Source: Trichomonas tenax (lineage: Eukaryota; Parabasalia; Trichomonadida; Trichomonadidae). Taken from it: a stretch of DNA of 33,474 bases. The translations under genes were made by a program, and so were the position numbers. The DNA lies in contig JALKBU010000559.1 of assembly GCA_023091735.1 (NCBI GenBank), positions 1 to 33,474 on the forward strand, read 5' to 3'. The notes under the pieces were generated by a model that did not search any database, had not been told where the DNA came from, and saw only the letters and a program-made list of their open reading frames with translations. Positions 17,812 to 26,194 of the stretch are shown here, piece after piece; position 1 is the first letter of the stretch; every line of letters begins with the position of its first letter.

Positions 17812-19002
17812 ATGGATAGTCATATGAATTTATTCAGTCAAGTTACTACATTTCTTAGAAATTTATCTAGAGTTGGTACTAGAAGTATTATGGCTAGAGA
17901 TATTAATGAAGTTGTTGAAGAAGAAGAAACTGTAGTATTTGAATCAACAATTGCTGAGAAGTTCAATAAGCTATTTCCTAGTTATGATGTTTTATTGAAT
18001 TTTGTTAATAGTGTGATTAAAGATAATAATATAAGTTTTGAAGGTACTGAGAAAAATAATGATTTACTTATTACTTTTACAGTTGCTGAAATATTTAGAC
18101 AGTTATGTTCAATAAATGATAATTTAACTAGTTTCACTTCAATACCTGATAATCATGATTTAGAAATAAATGAAGAACCAGAACAACAAACATCTATTAC
18201 AGTTGGTAAGATTAATACTCAAGAAATTAATATTAATAATAAAGATTTAAGCACAGAATTAAATAATAAATCTGATAAGAATCATACACATACTAAATTT
18301 AATAAAGTTTCAATAAATCAAATTGGTGCTTATGTATATGAAACAGATGGTGCTCCAGCAATTAAATCAACAACGTTTGCAGCAGGTCTAATTACAAATA
18401 ATGATATAATATATATAGAACCAAATTCGGATAATAGATTAAATGTAATTCAAGAATTAAATAATAAAGCTAATAAAGATCATATACATACAGAATTTAG
18501 TAATATTAAAGCTGATAGTGTTTATGTAAAAGATCCAGATAAAGATTATTATTATGATGTTCATCAAAGATTAAATGATGTATATCAATTATTTGTAAGT
18601 AATAGTAAATCGTTATCTCAAATGATACAAAACTTATATCCAATAGGTTATATTTATACATCTATGAATAGTACTAATCCTAGTATAGCTATAGGATTTG
18701 GTACATGGACACAAATCGTTGATAGATTTTTATATTGTGCTAATAGTAGTAATCAAACTGGTGGTTCAAAAAAGATATCTGTTGCTAATTTACCACAGCA
18801 TAATCATAATTGTATGTGGAAAGATATTAATTCCGGTGGATTTAAAGCAGGAGCGTTAGATGATACTGGATCAAATTGGACAATTCAATTATTATTTGAT
18901 GATAAAAATGAATTTACTCGCACATATGATAATCCAGAATTTAAAAACACAGATTACATGCCACCGTACATTACTGTGTATGCTTGGTATAGAACTAATT
19001 AA
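17812..19002 (+). CDS. Phage tail-collar-like fibre protein, C-terminal part
   Basis: An intact 396-residue open frame. Residues 1-130 are helical and acidic. Two copies of a phage-tail-repeat-like motif follow (ELNNKSDKNHTHTKF at 149-163, ELNNKANKDHIHTEF at 215-229). Residues 275-396 match the phage tail-collar / short-tail-fibre tip pattern: YPIGYIYTSMNSTNPS, GFGTWTQIVDRFL, TGGSKKISVANLPQHNHN, and the ending MPPYITVYAWYRTN. In phages the His pairs bind metal in a trimeric fibre tip that contacts receptors. With the collagen-like tract upstream this reads as a virion attachment fibre. The first ATG (17812) is probably internal to the former gene. The same fold also occurs in some giant viruses, so direct transfer from a phage is only one explanation. 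Confidence 0.75.
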   Translation: MDSHMNLFSQVTTFLRNLSRVGTRSIMARDINEVVEEEETVVFESTIAEKFNKLFPSYDVLLNFVNSVIKDNNISFEGTEKNNDLLITFTVAEIFRQLCSINDNLTSFTSIPDNHDLEINEEPEQQTSITVGKINTQEININNKDLSTELNNKSDKNHTHTKFNKVSINQIGAYVYETDGAPAIKSTTFAAGLITNNDIIYIEPNSDNRLNVIQELNNKANKDHIHTEFSNIKADSVYVKDPDKDYYYDVHQRLNDVYQLFVSNSKSLSQMIQNLYPIGYIYTSMNSTNPSIAIGFGTWTQIVDRFLYCANSSNQTGGSKKISVANLPQHNHNCMWKDINSGGFKAGALDDTGSNWTIQLLFDDKNEFTRTYDNPEFKNTDYMPPYITVYAWYRTN

Positions 19003-20770
19003 AAAAATATTTTTATTATATTTTTAATTATTTTTTGAAATTTATATTTTTATTGGATGTTATAAAAAAGTAAATTTTAAAAGAATTAGCTTATTTATGT
19101 CCCGAGTCTAACATTTAGATAAACTATACCGCTAGGTATAGTTTAGCGAAATGTTATATACTAACTAAAGTATATTCTAATAATATTGTGAATAATTAAG
19201 TGAAATTGATGAAAGATGTTAATAAATCATGACAGAGTGAGATGCACTACCATTGTAGTTAAGCAAGACTCCTTGAGAATAAATGATTAAAGAGCTAAGT
19301 CCATTTTTTGGACTACATAACGTCTTTAAAAAAGTGTTATAGCCTTTTAAAAATTCAAAATGATGTTATTAAGATGAAAACCAAAAATATTAAACTTTCT
19401 ATCAATATTTAATTTATTTTAATGATTTAAAATTTTGTTATTTGATTTTTTAGAATAGAAATATAAAAAATACACAATTTTTAAATAATTTTTTTTTTAA
19501 TATTGATTTTGATTATCTCAAGAAAATCAACGTATTTCTTATATAAGATGAGTAAAATGCAAATATTCAATTTGAGGTCATTATATTAGGTTTCATTATA
19601 TTTCATAAAACGAATTATTTGAGTTACAAGTGCAAAACCTGCAAAAACTATTCTACATATATATTATATTATATTTTAAACATTTGCTTATCTTAATTCC
19701 AGTATGAAAAGATTTTTGTTGATTGAAGAATTCTAACAATAGAGAGTATTCGCCTGCCATTAGAGAGTAGCTTCGAAAACAGATGGGAGGAGCCACTGTG
19801 CGAGTTATCCAAGAAGGCAACTAGCACGTTCATTTTGATTAACGATCTTTTACGAATAAAGTCAAGATCTTGACCTCAAGCTCATGCAAACAGAATAGGC
19901 ACATCGCGCATTGTCTAATTTATATTCCAAATCAATTCTTGTTGCATCGAGATTTTCTTGGAAAATTGCCGACAATCAAATAAAACAGAATTTCCTTTGC
20001 CACTGCATTGTGCTGCTGTTGGAGAATTGATTTGATCAAGTAAATTTATATAAATAAACGTATTTTCAGAAAATCTTGAAGCTTTATCACAATTCTATAA
20101 ATGGTGTTTATTTTATTTTACCAAAACGCTTCTATATACCCCAGGAAGCTACATTCTTAAGTATTTTAGTTATAAAAGGATCTATTTCAAAAGATGCAGA
20201 AAATTCACATAAAATTAGCAGATTATTCTTTATTGACATTTGAAACATAATAAGATCTTCGAACCGAAGATGTTATTAAGAGGAAATCGGTTTAAAATGA
20301 AGATTTTAGTGGTTTTCAAATAATTCTCCAACATTGAGAACTGCAATCAACAAATTGTATGATGAAAATAGCTTAATTGGGCATTAGAGAGGCCAAAAAC
20401 ATCAGTGATAAGCTTTTGAATGTTTAATAATTTTTAGACAATGAGATAATAAATGTTTTTAGACAAATTTAGCTTAAATTTATCATTTATATACGATAGA
20501 GATATCAAATAACGATCAATAATTTAAAAATACCACAACATAAAATTTGAATGATCTACATTCAAAAATAATAGTTATATCATCATATGTATGTTAATAA
20601 TTTATGATTTTTCGGAATTTGCCTAAATTTTTGTCAGAAAATTAAATAGAATCAATAACGAACAAAAATGTTCACTAAGTTGCTTATACTATGCAAAATA
20701 AAATATCCAAAAATTTAAATTGAATTCGATTCGTTACTAAAAATTTACAAAACACGTTTTTCAGATATAT
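19003..20770. other. Intergenic region right of the island
   Basis: It contains the hairpin-rich segment described separately and then A+T-rich DNA. At 19722-19876 lies a G+C-richer stretch with a 48-codon open frame ending TGA (RLPLESSFENRWEEPLCELS and onward). It has host-like codons and could be the relic of a host gene; I cannot identify it. The last 200 bases hold the phosphatase promoter, with a poor initiator match (TCAGAT just before the ATG). Confidence 0.5.
19109..19320 (+). ncRNA. Candidate structured RNA or terminal hairpin region
   Basis: A strong two-part stem: TAACATTT (19109-19116) pairs with AAATGTTA (19149-19156), and inside it AAACTATACC (19121-19130) pairs with GGTATAGTTT (19135-19144) around a GCTA loop. 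Further hairpins follow: ACTAC/GTAGT (19236-19249) and AGTCC/GGACT (19298-19314). GACTCC (19268-19273) and the later AAGTCC could pair as in a group I intron P7, but I could not build the remaining core helices. I also tested hammerhead and twister patterns by eye without a match. It may be an element-end structure instead. Strand is assigned by following the fibre gene. Confidence 0.3.
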
Positions 20771-21862
20771 ATGGGTATTGGATTAAGTGTAGATACAGTT
20801 TTAGACAGCAAAACCGACGGATCTAAGGCCATAGTTCTCCTTCAATACGACAATCAACAGTTGAGACCTATTCCTTTCACTGATTTTATTGATAATCCAT
20901 TAGCATATACGACAGGTCCATTGGTATGCCTCGAACCAACGGAAGAATCGAGTACTCCTATCGTTAATACAGCGATGCCCACCAAAACATTGCAAGATAC
21001 AATGAGATTATTCCATCAACATTTCAGAATCCAGAATTTCAAGTTACAGACCCAATATGTTTGGATATTTGCTCCTAACAAACTTCCTTCTTCTACAATA
21101 ACAGAATTAATGACTTATATTAGAAAAGCTCCGCTTCAGAATTACACTTCCAATGCCGCTGTCCTCGCTGCAAACATATTCTCGGACTTGGGCTCCATCA
21201 ACTCCCTCAAGTTCGCCTTGAAGCCACCAAGTCCAACACAGAGAGTTCGTGCATCTTCACCACTCAGAACAGCAGCACAGATGTGTGGTGCAACATGCAA
21301 CCTTTTGTCCAGGAGATCACATCAGGTTGGAATTAATGCTACATTCGTTTTGCCCGTTATCACGAATGAAGGCAACATCGAGGAGAGATTCCCTGATGAG
21401 ATGAATATGGTCGAGGAGGGACTCTTTGTCGGAAGCGAACGCGCAGCCGCCAACAAACAGCTTCTTACAGATAATCACATCACACACATCATTAATTTAT
21501 CAGGAAACACAGCAAAGAACCACTTCCCAGAGTCATTCAACTACTTCACAGTCAAGATGAACGACAATGACTTTGAAGAAATTCCTAATGAGTTTTGGAA
21601 CGCTTTAACCTACTTAAAGAAGGCCCGTGATGAGGGTGGAGTTGTTCTTGTCCACTGCAGAATGGGATATTGCCGTTCTCCTGCTTTAGTTGCTGCTTAT
21701 TTATCGGATGAAAAGAAGATCTCTATAGATAATGCTCTTTCTCTTATCCAGGCCAAGCGTCCTGAAGTTAGCGTCAATCCTGGTTTCTTGGACCAGCTTC
21801 ACTTGCGCGAAGACAAGAAGAGGAAATCAAAGCCGCGTTTGTTAATTAAGACTGTTTTGTAA
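20771..21862 (+). CDS. Dual-specificity protein phosphatase with myristoylation-type N-terminus
   Basis: A 363-residue protein. Residues 210-345 form a dual-specificity phosphatase domain: the signature HCRMGYCRS holds catalytic Cys296 and Arg302, and the general-acid region is MNDNDFEEI (Asp265/Asp267). It removes phosphate from Ser/Thr and Tyr. The start reads MGIGLSVD: Gly2 with Ser at position 6 fits an N-myristoylation signal, as in several membrane-anchored small phosphatases. The 200-residue N-terminal region is not recognised; it includes a mixed alpha/beta part (about 1-140) and a basic, Ser-rich linker (about 150-185). The C-terminus is basic (KKRKSKPR). The stop overlaps TAAA. Intact. 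The substrate is unknown; membrane signalling is inferred from the acylation motif. Confidence 0.9.
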   Translation: MGIGLSVDTVLDSKTDGSKAIVLLQYDNQQLRPIPFTDFIDNPLAYTTGPLVCLEPTEESSTPIVNTAMPTKTLQDTMRLFHQHFRIQNFKLQTQYVWIFAPNKLPSSTITELMTYIRKAPLQNYTSNAAVLAANIFSDLGSINSLKFALKPPSPTQRVRASSPLRTAAQMCGATCNLLSRRSHQVGINATFVLPVITNEGNIEERFPDEMNMVEEGLFVGSERAAANKQLLTDNHITHIINLSGNTAKNHFPESFNYFTVKMNDNDFEEIPNEFWNALTYLKKARDEGGVVLVHCRMGYCRSPALVAAYLSDEKKISIDNALSLIQAKRPEVSVNPGFLDQLHLREDKKRKSKPRLLIKTVL

Positions 21863-21968
21863 ATATATTAAATAAATATTTTGTTATATACTTATCATAA
21901 CTCGCTTCTCTTTACTCTAGATCCATAGTTATTTCAACTTATAAAAATTTCAAACTATACCATTGTCT

Positions 21969-22290
21969 GAGTGTCAAAATTTAAGCTACACATCTCTATG
22001 CAAGTTTGGTTGTTCATTGATATTAGGATGAATAACAAATATCTGATATTTTAATGTTATTTAAGACTTGAGCATTGAAAATTAAACTATATATCCCAAT
22101 GCAACATTGATTATTCATTGATATTAAGATAAATAAAAAATATTGAAATAAATAGATGATAATGTCTTGTTCAAGATTTGAGCATCAAAATTTAAGCTAC
22201 ATCTCTTTGACATATTGAATACCCCATTAAAATAGGATCAAAGAAAAATATATTTTTGAAATTCTGATGATATTGTGATATTTAAGATTT
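21969..22290. repeat. Three tandem degenerate units of about 101-111 bp
   Basis: Units start with GAG at 21969, 22070 and 22180 and end with an AAGACTT/AAGATTT-type sequence at 22069, 22179 and 22290. Each begins with a version of GAGCATCAAAATTTAAGCTAC, followed by TGTTCATTGATATTA-type sequence in the first two units. The array occupies the space between the phosphatase stop and the small gene's promoter. It is non-coding. Confidence 0.6.
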
Positions 22291-22339
22291 GAGACCAGAA
22301 CATATTCAAGCTTCCAAAAATATGTTTGTGAAAGAATGT

Positions 22340-22346
22340 TCATTTT
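22340..22346 (+). promoter_or_regulatory. Initiator-like element of the small Pro-rich gene
   Basis: TCATTTT, with its A at 22342, is 10 bases before the ATG at 22352. This match decides the start codon over the in-frame ATG at 22322, which lies upstream of it. Confidence 0.5.
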
Positions 22347-22351
22347 TATTG

Positions 22352-22603
22352 ATGAGTTCCAATTCTAATTATTCTTCATGGGATCCAATGTCAACGTGGG
22401 AACTTAACATACCAAAGAACTTAGGAAAGCCAATGTCAAATCTTCATATTGATGATCCAATAAAGCGAAGAACAGATACAAATCGAATGTTAAATCAAAT
22501 GGCACCGCCACCACCGGGTTTGCCATTACCATTCAACGTATTTCAGTCAAAGAAAGAGTACATTTCATCAACTGATCGCATTACAATCATTAATTCCAAA
22601 TGA
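22352..22603 (+). CDS. Small Pro-rich unknown protein
   Basis: A protein of 83 residues when begun at the ATG at 22352, which lies just after an initiator-like TCATTTT; the frame extends upstream, but those codons fall within a non-coding tandem repeat. The N-terminus is Ser/Asn-rich (SSNSNYSSWDPMSTWEL), the middle is charged (DDPIKRRTDTNRML) and a polyproline stretch (APPPPGLPLP) follows, a possible profilin or SH3-type ligand. There is no membrane segment and no known family. The stop TGA is followed by an A-run. It is convergent with the UBX gene. Confidence 0.6.
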   Translation: MSSNSNYSSWDPMSTWELNIPKNLGKPMSNLHIDDPIKRRTDTNRMLNQMAPPPPGLPLPFNVFQSKKEYISSTDRITIINSK

Positions 22604-22844
22604 AAAAAAAAACATCTTTTTGCATTTCAATATCTTTATATTGTCACTCAAAGCATCCAAAATCAATCAATTTTACAAAAATTTTACGCCTTATATTTCT
22701 AATTTTAATTTTGTTTTATGTTTTTAATCAAAATTAGGCCAAAAGATCACTCACATAATGATACCTGTGATGGTGCATCATTTAATTTTAGTATATTGTA
22801 AAGTAAAAATTATTTTGATTATAAACAAAATACAAACAATATAT

Positions 22845-23780
22845 TTATTCATATTCATCAACTTTTGCAAGAAGAATTCCACGGGGGAACAAACGGAGCT
22901 CGCCAACAGTTTTATCAAGATCCAGTTGATCATTTGAAAGAGCTGTGCTTAAATAATAGCTTGAAAATCCAAGAGTAGCGCTAAGGAGTGAATAAATTTC
23001 TCCAATAGTTGTTTCTTTCTCAACTTTAATAATTTGTTCTGCACCAGATGGAAATTTGAGCTTAATGGTACCAGATCCATTACCAATTGGATCTACTGTA
23101 GGTATTGGCTCCATAACATTATTATATTCAGGATTTCCAATTTTTCTTCCTGATGAAATATAAGTATCAGGAAGATTTGTTGAAACAACTAATCTTATCT
23201 CTTTCATTTCCTTTCCATATTCGTAAAGTTCTGGTGAATATTGGCCTTTATTTAGCGTTGATAATAACTTTGCATTCAAAGGATTTGAGTATTTTCTAAA
23301 TTGACTGTCATTTATTATAAAGCCTTTGTTGAGGAGCTCAATTTTAATGAAATCATCGTCCTTTATCTTTGTAATATTTCCATCTTGAAAATATTTTTTA
23401 GTTTTTCCTAAAGTTTGTGCGTTAAGCTTTGATATTTGTGTGGAGAACGTACTTATATCTTTGACTCCTTCAAGGAATTCAACACAATCTGGATTTTTCT
23501 CCGTAAAATTCCTTAATCCGTATTCATTAATAAAATCTCGCATTTCATTAACTTGCTTTTCTAGCGCAATTCTCTTTACTTTTTCGTTACTTATCTTTTT
23601 CCGAAGTTCGCAGATATGTGAGACTTGGCTTGCAATTTTTTCTTGCATTTCGTCGATTTTCGGTGCCTCCTCTAAAGGCTTTTGTACAGGGAACTGAACT
23701 TTACCACATGTCGACACGAGGTCTTTTCTTTGAACTTGCGGCTGGAGAATTGTTGGTTTAATTCCAGCCGCAGTAAGCAT
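22845..23780 (-). CDS. SEP- and UBX-domain protein (UBXN11/p47-like)
   Basis: A 311-residue protein. Residues 43-85 form a coiled coil. Residues 145-210 match the SEP domain pattern (IELLNKGFIINDSQFRKYSNPLNAK and onward to LVVSTNLPDTY). Residues 237-308 match a UBX domain (IKLKFPSGAEQIIKVE, then TIGEIYSLL and a final VGELRLFPRGILLAKV). SEP-UBX proteins are adaptors of the AAA ATPase p97/Cdc48 in membrane fusion and protein turnover. The coiled-coil/SEP/UBX order is like UBXN11 more than p47, which has an N-terminal UBA domain that is absent here. The usual R...FPR loop contact of UBX domains is displaced, so p97 binding is not certain. Complete, with TAAA at the stop. The TGTCATGTAAA array lies 138-265 bases upstream. 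Confidence 0.8.
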   Translation of the reverse strand: MLTAAGIKPTILQPQVQRKDLVSTCGKVQFPVQKPLEEAPKIDEMQEKIASQVSHICELRKKISNEKVKRIALEKQVNEMRDFINEYGLRNFTEKNPDCVEFLEGVKDISTFSTQISKLNAQTLGKTKKYFQDGNITKIKDDDFIKIELLNKGFIINDSQFRKYSNPLNAKLLSTLNKGQYSPELYEYGKEMKEIRLVVSTNLPDTYISSGRKIGNPEYNNVMEPIPTVDPIGNGSGTIKLKFPSGAEQIIKVEKETTIGEIYSLLSATLGFSSYYLSTALSNDQLDLDKTVGELRLFPRGILLAKVDEYE

Positions 23781-24270
23781 TTTAATTCAAACAGACACGT
23801 TCAATTTATAACGAACATTTCTTTAAAAAATCATTTTTAAAGCTTCGACCTCTTGAATTTCAGATTTATATCAGATTTAGAGTCATAATTTTCAATCCCT
23901 GAACGATTTTAAAAATATGCCATGTAAACAGAATTTTGCTCTGTAAATAAATATTGTCACGTAAATAAATAATGCCATGTAAAATATCATTTTGTCACGT
24001 AAATATAATAATGTCATGACATGTAAAAAAGTTTTGTCATGTAAAATGATTCTTTGTCTATTCAAAAATATGGGAAATCTCTATATCTAATAGATCAAGA
24101 AGTTTGATTCCAATTATATATGGCTCAGGAGAACGCATAGATATTACAAAAAACAATTGATTCTTAAAGCAAAGTTATGATTCGTTTATGAAAAATATGT
24201 GATTAAAACAAAAAATCATATATAAATAATACAATAATATAAATTTCATTGAGTTATATTAAAATATCAC
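23781..24270. other. Intergenic region upstream of the UBX gene
   Basis: It contains the seven-copy motif array and otherwise A+T-rich sequence without a gene. No TCAYW initiator was seen next to the UBX start codon. Confidence 0.5.
23918..24045. repeat. Seven-copy TGTCATGTAAA array
   Basis: Copies start at 23918, 23938, 23955, 23973, 23993, 24012 and 24035, about 17-23 bases apart: TGCCATGTAAA, TGCTCTGTAAA, TGTCACGTAAA, TGCCATGTAAA, TGTCACGTAAA, TGTCATGACATGTAAA and TGTCATGTAAA. The sixth includes a perfect TGTCATGACA palindrome. The array is upstream of the UBX gene and downstream of the ankyrin pseudogene. Regular spacing near two helical turns suggests either a regulator-binding array or a simple short-period repeat. 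Confidence 0.6.
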
Positions 24271-25712
24271 TCATGCAATTCCCATAATAGGAGAAGGCTC
24301 TACAGGTGAAAGTCCAGATTCTTCCTCTTCAGGAGGTTCATATAGAGGGTGCTGCATTAGGAGTTCAGAGATCTTTGGATGCGCCTTTGAGTACTGTATT
24401 GGAACCCTGTTTCTAAGATCTTTGATATTTGGATTTGTTGTTGGGCATGAAAGCAAAACTTGGACTGCTTCAGTCTTTCCATTCCTTACTGCGTAATGAA
24501 GCGGGGACATTTCGTATAAGTCTTTGATGATTGGAATGATGTTTTCTCTTTCACAAAGCAGTGCAACAACTTCTGCGTTGCCATTTTCGCTCGCGAGATG
24601 TAATGAAGTCCATTCTTCGCTGTCTGTGACATTGACATCGACTCTTTCACAGCTGAGTAATATTGTAACCATGACAGCAAAGCTTGCTTCGGCAGCGAAG
24701 TGAAGAGGAGTCTTTCCATTGTTATTGATTGCATTAACATCGACAATTGGAATGGAGAGCATGAAAGAAATAAGTTCTGGATATCCACTCTGAACAGCAA
24801 TAGAAAGTGCTGTTAAACTCCACGAAGACTTTAAGTTCCAATCGAGTTCTGGTAATGCACAAAGCTTCTTGACAATCCTCAGTTTGCCTCTGAAGCATGT
24901 CATCATTAATGGAGTGAATCCCGTGTCGTTTTGGTCATTGACATTTAAGCCTTTGCGTTTGTAAACTTCTATCACGATATCATCGTGACCGTACTCAGCA
25001 GCATCGTGCAAACAGGAGTTTCCTGACTGATCTTTTAAGCTTGTGTCGACTATTGGATGCGCAAGTAATAATCTCGTAATATCGCGCTTTCCATTTCTAA
25101 TTGCAAAATTAATTGGAATTTGATCGCTGTTATCGCGTTCATTGAGGTCAACATCGCGACATATGAAGTCAACATCACCGATTGAGTCACCACAGCTGCA
25201 GCATTGCATGAAAACCGAGCCCAATCTTGGGATTTGATGATTAACATCGTCTGGGAAGAATCTTTGTACGAATTCGAAAACAACATGGCCTTCGCCATCA
25301 TTGCTGTATGAGCCACTCCATTTGTTGGAAGATGTAATTGTGAAACAGTTCTCATAATCTCAAAGTTGCCGCCAGCAGCTGCAAGTTGAGGAATATTGTA
25401 TAAGCAGTTGGATGGCGCTGTGATATCAGCACCATTGGATAAACAATAATGGAAAATTTTTGATGCACCAGCAAAAGCAGCGAATTCAGTAATTGTGTCG
25501 GATTTAAATGTCAATGTTAAAGGTAAAAACGTAATATTTGGTATAGTTTGCGTAATATCAAAATCAGGTTCAGATGCAATACTTTCGAAACTTTCGATAT
25601 CGTCGTCCCAAATCGTTATAACTATCGGCGCCGGGAAGCATTTGTTCCTTACAGCGTCGCTTAGTTCTTGCCAAATTTCTTGTGAGAATATTACTGAATT
25701 ATGGAAGATTTT
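24271..25712 (-). pseudogene. Ankyrin-repeat protein gene, frameshifted and lacking a start
   Basis: The 3' two thirds encode seven or eight ankyrin repeats (for example TPLHFAAEASFAVMVTILLS, SPLHYAVRNGKTEAVQVLLS) and an acidic Pro-rich end. The frame continues 5' of the ATG at 25224 without a stop (…EFVQRFFPDDVN) to about 25355. There the reading shifts by one base into a second frame that extends to 25712 (…EIWQELSDAVRNKC…, FPAPIVITIW). That frame meets a TAA at 25713-25715 and contains no ATG at its beginning. It resembles the very large trichomonad ankyrin family, whose products are intracellular scaffolds. The 317-codon distal frame could still be expressed from the ATG at 25224, but the missing 5' end and the shift argue for a pseudogene. 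Confidence 0.7.
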
Positions 25713-26194
25713 TTAAATGTGAATGATTAATCATTTGTTGATGAAGGTATTCAGTATACAGGCTATATATCAAATGGAACCTTTTATTTGGGAACAAATT
25801 GTAACCAACAATCTGGAATTGAACGAAGTATAGCAGGGTCAATTTCAGTTCATTCTTCTTGCATTATTAATGGGATTCAATACGCAGTTACTGTTATAAC
25901 AAGATACTGCTTTTATTTTTGTCCTATTTCATCAATTCAGTTTCCAAGCTCAATTTTGATGATTGATGAATGCACTTTTGAATCTTCTTCATTGGAAAAC
26001 ATTGATATGTCTCATACCAAAGCACAATCATTAGTTTTTCGCGCTGCCACAAACTAAAAAATATCAAACTACCATCAACGTTATACAATTTGAATGATTT
26101 CGCATTTATCCATTATGTAAATTTTACTTTATATTTGAATTCATTTTATCTCAAATTTCTGAATATACTTTTGACAGATGTTCCAGAGAGGTAA
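25701..26194 (+). pseudogene. BspA-like protein gene remnant (N-terminal part)
   Basis: From an ATG at 25701 the frame has an in-frame TAA at 25728-25730. It then reads DEGIQYTGYISNGTFYLGTN, an Ser/Ile-rich stretch, and BspA-type repeat sequence (ISSIQFPSSILMIDECTFES, LENIDMSHTKAQSLVF). A one-base shift near 26045 is needed to continue with LKNIKLPSTLYNLNDFAF, after which the frame ends at 26192-26194. Intact BspA-like genes here are far longer (compare the 649-residue gene at 9390), so this is a 5' fragment. Its start overlaps the 5' end of the ankyrin pseudogene by about 12 bases, head-to-head. Confidence 0.6.

Larger units (their letters stand above)
12918..19002. mobile_element. Decayed Maverick/Polinton-like (virus-like) island, partial
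   Basis: A block of about 6.1 kb that is distinctly A+T-richer than the host genes on both sides. It carries at least seven genes in a virus-like layout: two divergent pairs with short shared promoters (13530-13589 and 16926-16942) and a minus-strand run from 16925 to 14084. One fragment resembles a Maverick/Polinton major capsid protein, and the right-most gene is a phage-like fibre. Most of the genes carry nonsense codons or one-base shifts. Maverick elements are known to be extremely abundant in Trichomonas vaginalis. No integrase, family-B polymerase, protease or packaging ATPase is present, and no terminal repeats were identified, so this is a partial copy or a related virus-like insertion. 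Confidence 0.6.

Noticed and set aside
19202..19225. Possible hammerhead ribozyme core (TTGATGAAA followed by GATG)
   Set aside because: The conserved CTGATGA and GAAA cannot be placed with three stems; the nearby GCGAAA belongs to a simple hairpin.
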